Source: Psychrobacter lutiphocae DSM 21542
GTDB taxonomy: Bacteria > Pseudomonadota > Gammaproteobacteria > Pseudomonadales > Moraxellaceae
DNA: 64,000 nucleotides
Reading direction: 5' to 3'
Assembly: GCF_000382145.1 (NCBI RefSeq)
Contig: NZ_KB907630.1
Span: forward strand, 40,925-104,924
Shown: positions 59,300-64,000 of the stretch, in pieces
Numbering within the stretch: position 1 is the stretch's first letter
Layout: every line of letters starts with the position of its first letter
The notes under the pieces: model-generated
What the model was told of the DNA's origin: nothing
Seen by the model: only the letters and a program-made list of their open reading frames with translations
Database searches by the model: none
Position numbers and translations under genes: made by a program

Positions 59300-59704
59300 T
59301 TATTCAGCAGCCTTTTCTTCTTCTGTTGCTACTTCTGCATCCTCTGTTTGAGAAGCTTCAGCGTCAACACTTACCGCCTCTTCGGTTACTTCTGAATCAG
59401 TGGCTTCTACATCAGTAGCTTCTGCATCATCTGTTGCCTCTACTTCATCACCATCTTCAGCTTCGTCTGCTGGTGCGACTACTTCAACTTCGTCAAGCTC
59501 AAGTGGCTCAGGCTCAGGAGCATTTGCTTTGGCAAGCTCTGCTGCTTCTTCAACTTTATCTACTGCCTTAACCTGATGCTCGTTACCACCACAGGCAGTC
59601 AGTACCAATGCGGCACCAAGCATTAAAGATGGTACAGTTAATAGACGGCGGGCAGTTGTTAACTGATTGCTTTCTCTTACTTGTTGATTAATATCTGACA
59701 TCAT
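59300..59704 (-). CDS. small acidic lipoprotein of unknown function
   Basis: 134 residues. Signal peptide with lipobox LTAC (Cys38) followed by GGNEH. The rest (about 50-134) is highly acidic low complexity made of E, A, T, D and V with near-repeats of EATDVEATDSE type and no folded domain. It resembles the leader-plus-linker half of the neighbouring cytochrome but has no heme site. Probably co-transcribed with the cytochrome. Confidence 0.75.
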   Translation of the reverse strand: MMSDINQQVRESNQLTTARRLLTVPSLMLGAALVLTACGGNEHQVKAVDKVEEAAELAKANAPEPEPLELDEVEVVAPADEAEDGDEVEATDDAEATDVEATDSEVTEEAVSVDAEASQTEDAEVATEEEKAAE

Positions 59705-60103
59705 TAACTCCTAGATAGGTTGTGGATACATCATGTATCTGGGTGTGATAAACTTGACCTACAATAATATCACAACCGCCTGCCCCTCACTATCATTTAA
59801 CCTTTCTATATTTAGATGCTTGGATTTAGATGCTTGTCAAAGATAGTCACCTTTCAACTTAAATAGTGTTAATAAATACGAATAACTTTTGATATAGATG
59901 AGAAATACAAACAAAAGTTATTAACATTCATTTTAAATACATGTTTTATATCATTATAAACATTTCATCCTTGAGCTTCAAATACTATTTCTCAGTTTAC
60001 CTTATTTTTTAACCTAAGACCTATCCAGTTTTTTATACAAAATTTTAATCGTTACCAATATCCAAGCTCACTAATACAAAAACAACTATGCTACTTAGCT
60101 AGA
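59705..60103. other. intergenic region between the lipoprotein and rpsU promoter
   Basis: About 400 AT-rich bases between divergent genes with a 14-bp duplication near 59813. No ORF; nothing else recognised. Confidence 0.4.
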
Positions 60104-60132
60104 TTGACAATCCTTCTTTTTTTTAGTATAAT
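60104..60132 (+). promoter_or_regulatory. full-consensus sigma-70 promoter of rpsU
   Basis: TTGACA (60104-60109), 17 bases, TATAAT (60127-60132): both hexamers are exact consensus with the ideal spacer. Confidence 0.9.
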
Positions 60133-60139
60133 TTCGCTC

Positions 60140-60300
60140 TTACTTTTGCGTGTTTGTCACGCTAAGTGGTTTATTATTTACTTTATTATCCTAGCAAGAG
60201 CTGATGCCGTAACCCATCTGAGACACTACGGCTAATATCAACGACACAGCATTGCTAATGTTACTTGTCTCTAATTTCCACTCAATTTTATATTAAGGAG
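60140..60300 (+). promoter_or_regulatory. structured leader of rpsU mRNA
   Basis: About 165 untranslated bases follow the promoter. Two hairpins can be drawn: GCGTG / CACGC shortly after the start, and GCCGTA (60205-60210) / TACGGC (60227-60232). The leader may be regulatory; no known class recognised. Confidence 0.4.
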
Positions 60301-60305
60301 TCTGC

Positions 60306-60521
60306 ATGCCTTCAGTTAAGGTTAAAGAGAACGAACCTGTTGATATCGCTATCCGTCGCTTCAAGCGTGCCTGCGAAAAAGCTGGTGTTTTATCTGATGT
60401 TCGTAAGCGTGAGTTTTACGAGAAGCCAACGCAAGAGCGTAAGCGTAAAAAGGCAGCAGCAGTAAAACGCTATAAGAAAAAATTACAACGTGAATCAATC
60501 CGTACAACTCGTATGTACTAA
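60306..60521 (+). CDS. rpsU: 30S ribosomal protein bS21
   Basis: 71 residues, the full family length. [20 protein letters not shown] and the basic tail ([16 protein letters not shown]) are characteristic. bS21 sits at the 30S platform and helps mRNA selection. ATTAAGGAG precedes the ATG. Its own terminator follows. Confidence 0.98.
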   Translation: MPSVKVKENEPVDIAIRRFKRACEKAGVLSDVRKREFYEKPTQERKRKKAAAVKRYKKKLQRESIRTTRMY

Positions 60522-60587
60522 TCTTGATATCACCGTAACCCCTTATTAGCAGGCACTAACTCGCTTAATAACGGATATTTACATTAC

Positions 60588-60657
60588 AAAAAACCACCTA
60601 TTTTGGCCGTCTGCACTGCATTTTTGCTAACAGCGCCAACATATAGGTGGTTTTTTT
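60588..60657 (+). terminator. terminator after rpsU
   Basis: AAAAAACCACCTAT pairs with ATAGGTGGTTTTTT across a larger loop; ends in seven T's. Confidence 0.8.
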
Positions 60658-60801
60658 ATGGTGAAATCCCTACTATACTTTATATAACCCTACTACACTT
60701 TCTATAACTAGGTTTATAGTGCTATCGATTATAAATCTTTATCACAATCTTTATCACAATATACTCCCTACTCTACGTCACCCTATATTAAGGAATCTAA
60801 T

Positions 60802-61251
60802 ATGAGCGCACTGAAAGATACCATTACTGAACAAGTCAAAACCTCAATGAAAGCACGTGAACTTGAAAAAGTAAAAGTATTACGCAACGTGCAGTCAGTC
60901 ATCAAACAAATAGAAATAGATCGCAAAATCGAACTTGATGACGCTGGTGTTTTAGAGATTCTACAAAAGCAACTAAAACAGCGTCAAGAATCACTAACCG
61001 TATTTAAAGACAACGGTCGTGAAGATTTAGCACAAAAAGAACAATTTGAAATTGATATCATCAATGAGTTTATGCCACAGCAAATGAGTGAGGATGAGCT
61101 TGCTGAATTAGTGGCTCAAGAGATCAGTGCACAAGGCGCAAGCTCTATGCAAGATATGGGTAAAGTAATGGGTGCATTAAAAAGCAAAACGGCAGGACGT
61201 GCTGATCCCGCAACCATTTCTCAGTTAGTGAAAAAAGCATTAATAGGATAG
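60802..61251 (+). CDS. GatB/YqeY domain protein
   Basis: 149 residues: an N-terminal helical part (MSALKDTITEQVKTSMKARE, VLRNVQSVIKQIEID) and a C-terminal YqeY domain (DIINEFMPQQMSEDELAELV, DMGKVMGALKSKTAGRADP) like the tRNA-binding tail of GatB. Exact role unknown; family often follows rpsU. A good ribosome binding site (AAGGA) precedes it. Confidence 0.93.
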   Translation: MSALKDTITEQVKTSMKARELEKVKVLRNVQSVIKQIEIDRKIELDDAGVLEILQKQLKQRQESLTVFKDNGREDLAQKEQFEIDIINEFMPQQMSEDELAELVAQEISAQGASSMQDMGKVMGALKSKTAGRADPATISQLVKKALIG

Positions 61252-61380
61252 TATTATTGGGTTGATTGATTGGCTAACTGTCCAACAATGGCAGGCCATC
61301 AACTACGGCAAGCTACTAAATCTACGGTAAGCCATCGATTAGAAAACCGCAGGCTTTATGTTGCTAAAAAAAGACAGTCC

Positions 61381-63267
61381 CTAAGGTCGAAACTCTTTGG
61401 CAGCCGTTACCTGCGCAATTTCACTATTGATATTGGCCAATAAAGAGCTGGTATTAAATGTGCTAGCACGATTTTTTTGACTCGCTTCTAGCACATTTTT
61501 TGCCTGCTGTAATGACACTAAGGCATCTTCATATCTGCCTCGCCACAGTTCACCTTGGGCACGATAACGCAAGGCATTAATAGCAGAGATATTCGCCAAC
61601 TCTTGACTACCTTGACCTTCCGTACTGGCCATTAACTCATATGCTCGCTGTATGCGGAACAAGGCTTCGGTGTCATAAGGACGATTGGTAATAGTCGGCT
61701 TTAGGGCGCTAATAACTTCATTATATTTACCCAAGTTCAGCCATGCCTCGGTCAACACCAGCTTGATGTCACGGCGCTCAGGATACAGCTTATAATACGG
61801 TAATAGCACTTGCTCAGTAATCTGCCACTTACCTTGCATCCCTGCCGTTTGTCCTTCAGTAATGGCCAGTAAAATATCAAAGGCCATCTGATCAGCATAC
61901 GCGGTCACATGGCTAGGCTTACTATTTTTTAACTGTCTAAGTCGCTGCGCTGCATCCTGATAGCGGTTATGACTAGCATACCAATAAGCCAAAGCCATCT
62001 CAGCCCCTTTGCTTTTAGATGCTGCTACCAGTAGATCTCCTTCATTAACCTGATTGGTTAATACTTTTAATCGCCATTTGAGTAAATCAAAAACCAACTT
62101 ATCACGTTGCTCACTTAATGCAACTGGTGGGTAACTGTTAGCACGACTTTGCGCTTCACTAAGACGCTCTGAGCTTAAAGGGTGGGTCATAATAAAGCTG
62201 GGTAAATAAGCATCTTTACTCATATTAAGCTGTGTTTTTTGGTTTAAGGTAGCAAAAAACTTAGGCATGGCTCGTGGGTCGTAACCAGACTTGGCCATCA
62301 ATTGCATCCCGATACGGTCGGCCTCTCGCTCATTGCTACGGCTAAATGCCATTTGGCTATTCATAGCTGCTGTTTGACTACCCATTAATACGGCTGCCGC
62401 CGCATCGCCATCTGCCGCTGAAGCTGCTATGGCTGCTAATAGGCCACCTATCTGTAATAATAAAGCTTTGCGACCAGCCTCCTCACGGTGTTCATAATGG
62501 CGTTGACTTAAATGTGCTACCTCGTGAGCAATGACACTGGCCACCTCGTCCATACTGCTTGATTCAGTGATCGTACCAGCATGAATACCCATCAGACCAC
62601 CAGGAATGGCAAACGCATTAATACTGGTATTATTGATTAATAACAAGGCCAAAGGTGCTTGAGTACGAGCTTGAGCATTAATTTGCCACGCCATTCGCTC
62701 AAGCTGTTGTTGTGACCACGGGTCATTAAGTAGTGGGGTACTTCTGGCTAGCTGTTGCAGTGACCACTCACCGATGGCCTTGTGTTGGTTGGCTTCAATA
62801 AAACGGCCACCACCACTGCCCAAGTCGGGTAGTTTTAATTCAGAGACGACTGGTTTAGGTTGGGTGTACTGACTTCCAAAAGCTGATTTATTAAGGCCTG
62901 ACTGACCAAAACTAAACACACTCAAGTCTGAAGATACCAAGTTTGGAGTAGCAAACAATCCTTGATTGATGCTAATCGGAGTGGATCCTTGAGCCATTAC
63001 GGGGTAGTTAGCCCTAAAACTCTCATCGTTTAAGTGGTTGTTAATTTGGTTATTTGAGCTATTTAATAAATTTGGCTGGTTGTTATAAGCATTGAGTCTG
63101 GACGCCACTGTTATAGTAGAGCTACTTACTGGGTCAGTGGACGCTGCTAAAGCCGCAGGCACTACCAATACAGCAGCCAAAACCAGCAAGCACTGCCCCG
63201 TCACCGTTGATGATAAGATCGGTTGTTTATAATGTTCAGGCTTGATAGCAAAATTAAAAAGACTCAA
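61381..63267 (-). CDS. M48 family periplasmic metalloprotease with TPR region (BepA-like)
   Basis: 628 residues. Signal peptide to about residue 42. Protease domain about 165-390 with zinc motif HEVAH (248-252) and a third ligand Glu in SNEREADRIG (near 315). A C-terminal TPR-like region (about 400-620). This order is that of BepA, which assembles or degrades LptD and other outer-membrane proteins. An N-rich insert (about 60-160) separates signal and protease and makes it longer than E. coli BepA (487). The TAG stop is part of a TAGGGACTGTC repeat end. Confidence 0.92.
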   Translation of the reverse strand: MSLFNFAIKPEHYKQPILSSTVTGQCLLVLAAVLVVPAALAASTDPVSSSTITVASRLNAYNNQPNLLNSSNNQINNHLNDESFRANYPVMAQGSTPISINQGLFATPNLVSSDLSVFSFGQSGLNKSAFGSQYTQPKPVVSELKLPDLGSGGGRFIEANQHKAIGEWSLQQLARSTPLLNDPWSQQQLERMAWQINAQARTQAPLALLLINNTSINAFAIPGGLMGIHAGTITESSSMDEVASVIAHEVAHLSQRHYEHREEAGRKALLLQIGGLLAAIAASAADGDAAAAVLMGSQTAAMNSQMAFSRSNEREADRIGMQLMAKSGYDPRAMPKFFATLNQKTQLNMSKDAYLPSFIMTHPLSSERLSEAQSRANSYPPVALSEQRDKLVFDLLKWRLKVLTNQVNEGDLLVAASKSKGAEMALAYWYASHNRYQDAAQRLRQLKNSKPSHVTAYADQMAFDILLAITEGQTAGMQGKWQITEQVLLPYYKLYPERRDIKLVLTEAWLNLGKYNEVISALKPTITNRPYDTEALFRIQRAYELMASTEGQGSQELANISAINALRYRAQGELWRGRYEDALVSLQQAKNVLEASQKNRASTFNTSSLLANINSEIAQVTAAKEFRP

Positions 63268-63410
63268 TATGACTTCCTTGACAGCAGTGCAACAGGACTT
63301 TACCTGCTTTATATTAATTTATATTAGCGTCTATTTACACTTGCACTATTCATAAAATTAATTCATGGCTATTACAGGTTTTATAGAGTTAATACACTGG
63401 TACTATTAAA

Positions 63411-63444
63411 ACCCTAGTGCTATCAATACCCTAGTGCTATCAAT
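63411..63444. repeat. 17-bp tandem duplication
   Basis: Two perfect copies of ACCCTAGTGCTATCAAT followed by a third, degenerate unit. Confidence 0.9.
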
Positions 63445-63581
63445 ACCCCAGTACTACTGATAAACATTTAAAACCATTCGGCATTAACTTTAATGATACC
63501 ATCATAACCAGCTAACCTTATACCATCTTATCTAAGATGTAACTTTTTATATATGAAGATTTATCCAACGTTGCCGTAAAA

Positions 63582-63600
63582 CCACCCACTTCATGGGTGG
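63582..63600. mobile_element. subterminal hairpin of the IS200/IS605-type element
   Basis: CCACCCA-CTTCA-TGGGTGG, a 7-bp stem and 5-base loop located 44 bases downstream of the transposase stop. Such hairpins near the ends are what TnpA recognises in this family. The exact element end is not determined. Confidence 0.65.
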
Positions 63601-63643
63601 ATATAAGGCAACTGTGTATCCATGCTTACGCAAAAAAAGCTGT

Positions 63644-64000
63644 TTAGTGTGGCGTATTTTGCTGTTCGATATACTGGCGGATAATCTCAATTGGAGCACC
63701 GCCACAGCTACCTGCAAAGTAACTGGGCGACCACAACGCACTGCCCCATAACTGTTTAAAGATAGATGGATATTGCTTTTTGCGAATAAGCCGACTAGAA
63801 ACGCCTTTTAAACTATTAACCAAGCTTGAGATAGCCACTTTGGGTGGATAAGTTACCAGCAAATGTACATAGTCATCCTCACCATCAAACTCCACAAGCT
63901 CGGCTTCAAACTTTTTGCACACATCATCAAAGATAGACTCAAGGTCATCAAGGACTTGTTTGGTGAAAACTGATCGTCGATACTTAGTGACAAAGACCAA
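63644..64000 (-). CDS. tnpA: IS200/IS605 family TnpA transposase, 5' end possibly beyond the window
   Basis: 118 residues visible (MVFVTKYRRSVFTKQVL ...); the gene may start further right. Conserved LKGVSSRLIR, LWGSALWSPSYFAGSCGG and the presumed catalytic Tyr in IIRQYIEQQ. The HUH-type motif reads YVH (in DDYVHLLV) where a first His is expected, which could reduce or abolish activity. No tnpB is seen in the window. Confidence 0.9.
   Translation of the reverse strand: MVFVTKYRRSVFTKQVLDDLESIFDDVCKKFEAELVEFDGEDDYVHLLVTYPPKVAISSLVNSLKGVSSRLIRKKQYPSIFKQLWGSALWSPSYFAGSCGGAPIEIIRQYIEQQNTPH

Larger units (their letters stand above)
63268..63643. other. intergenic region between M48 gene and IS element
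   Basis: About 375 bases with a 17-bp duplication (63411-63444) and the IS end hairpin (63582-63600). No gene. Confidence 0.5.

Noticed and set aside
60265..60465. 66-residue ORF overlapping rpsU
   Set aside because: Out-of-frame shadow of rpsU, whose protein is unmistakable.

Overview
The window is a chromosomal segment of a gammaproteobacterium of the family Moraxellaceae, most likely Psychrobacter. This rests on gene order (mrcA facing pilMNOPQ-aroK-aroB-damX-gltB; barA/gacS-cysM-rlmD-relA; lepA-lepB-rnc-era-recO-pdxJ), AT-rich non-coding DNA, and very Q/N/S/T-rich, loosely conserved versions of pilus and envelope proteins. The species is an inference; no rRNA gene is present.

Layout. 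1-10.7 kb (minus strand): the start of gltB, a SPOR/DamX-like protein, aroB, aroK and the type IV pilus alignment operon pilMNOPQ. 11.5-18.5 kb: mrcA (PBP1A), trhO (tRNA U34 hydroxylase) and topA. 18.9-23.9 kb: an anchored protein of unknown function, an orphan ParA ATPase, a DUF2799 lipoprotein, a Bcr/CflA exporter and a crotonase. 24-35.5 kb: barA, then on the plus strand cysM, a PolB-type exonuclease, rlmD, relA and mutM. 35.6-41 kb: mscL, typA, ompA and a FimT-like minor pilin. 41-48 kb (minus strand): the lepA-lepB-rnc-era-recO-pdxJ cluster. 48.3-49.1 kb: tRNA-Met(CAU) and RNase P RNA. 49.2-57.3 kb: an MliC-like lipoprotein, a second DUF2799 lipoprotein, nhaA, a TSUP permease, a dicarboxylate symporter, metR and crcB. 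57.4-63.3 kb: tsaD, a lipid-anchored cytochrome c beside an acidic lipoprotein, rpsU, a YqeY protein and an M48 protease. The right edge cuts an IS200/IS605-type transposase gene.

Most genes are housekeeping. The unexpected content lies between them. I can pair inverted ends for at least four families of small non-coding elements (about 90-170 bp, MITE-like). Two of these families are flanked by TA, and three gene stop codons (rlmD, recO, the M48 protease) are formed by an element end of the type TAGGG. The intergenic DNA also holds many tandem duplications of 11-24 bp, including an eight-unit 16-bp minisatellite. I see no CRISPR array, prophage or defence island and no clear candidate for a wholly new multi-gene system. 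The best leads are the element families, the acidic lipoprotein/cytochrome pair, the paired DUF2799 lipoproteins and the rpsU leader.
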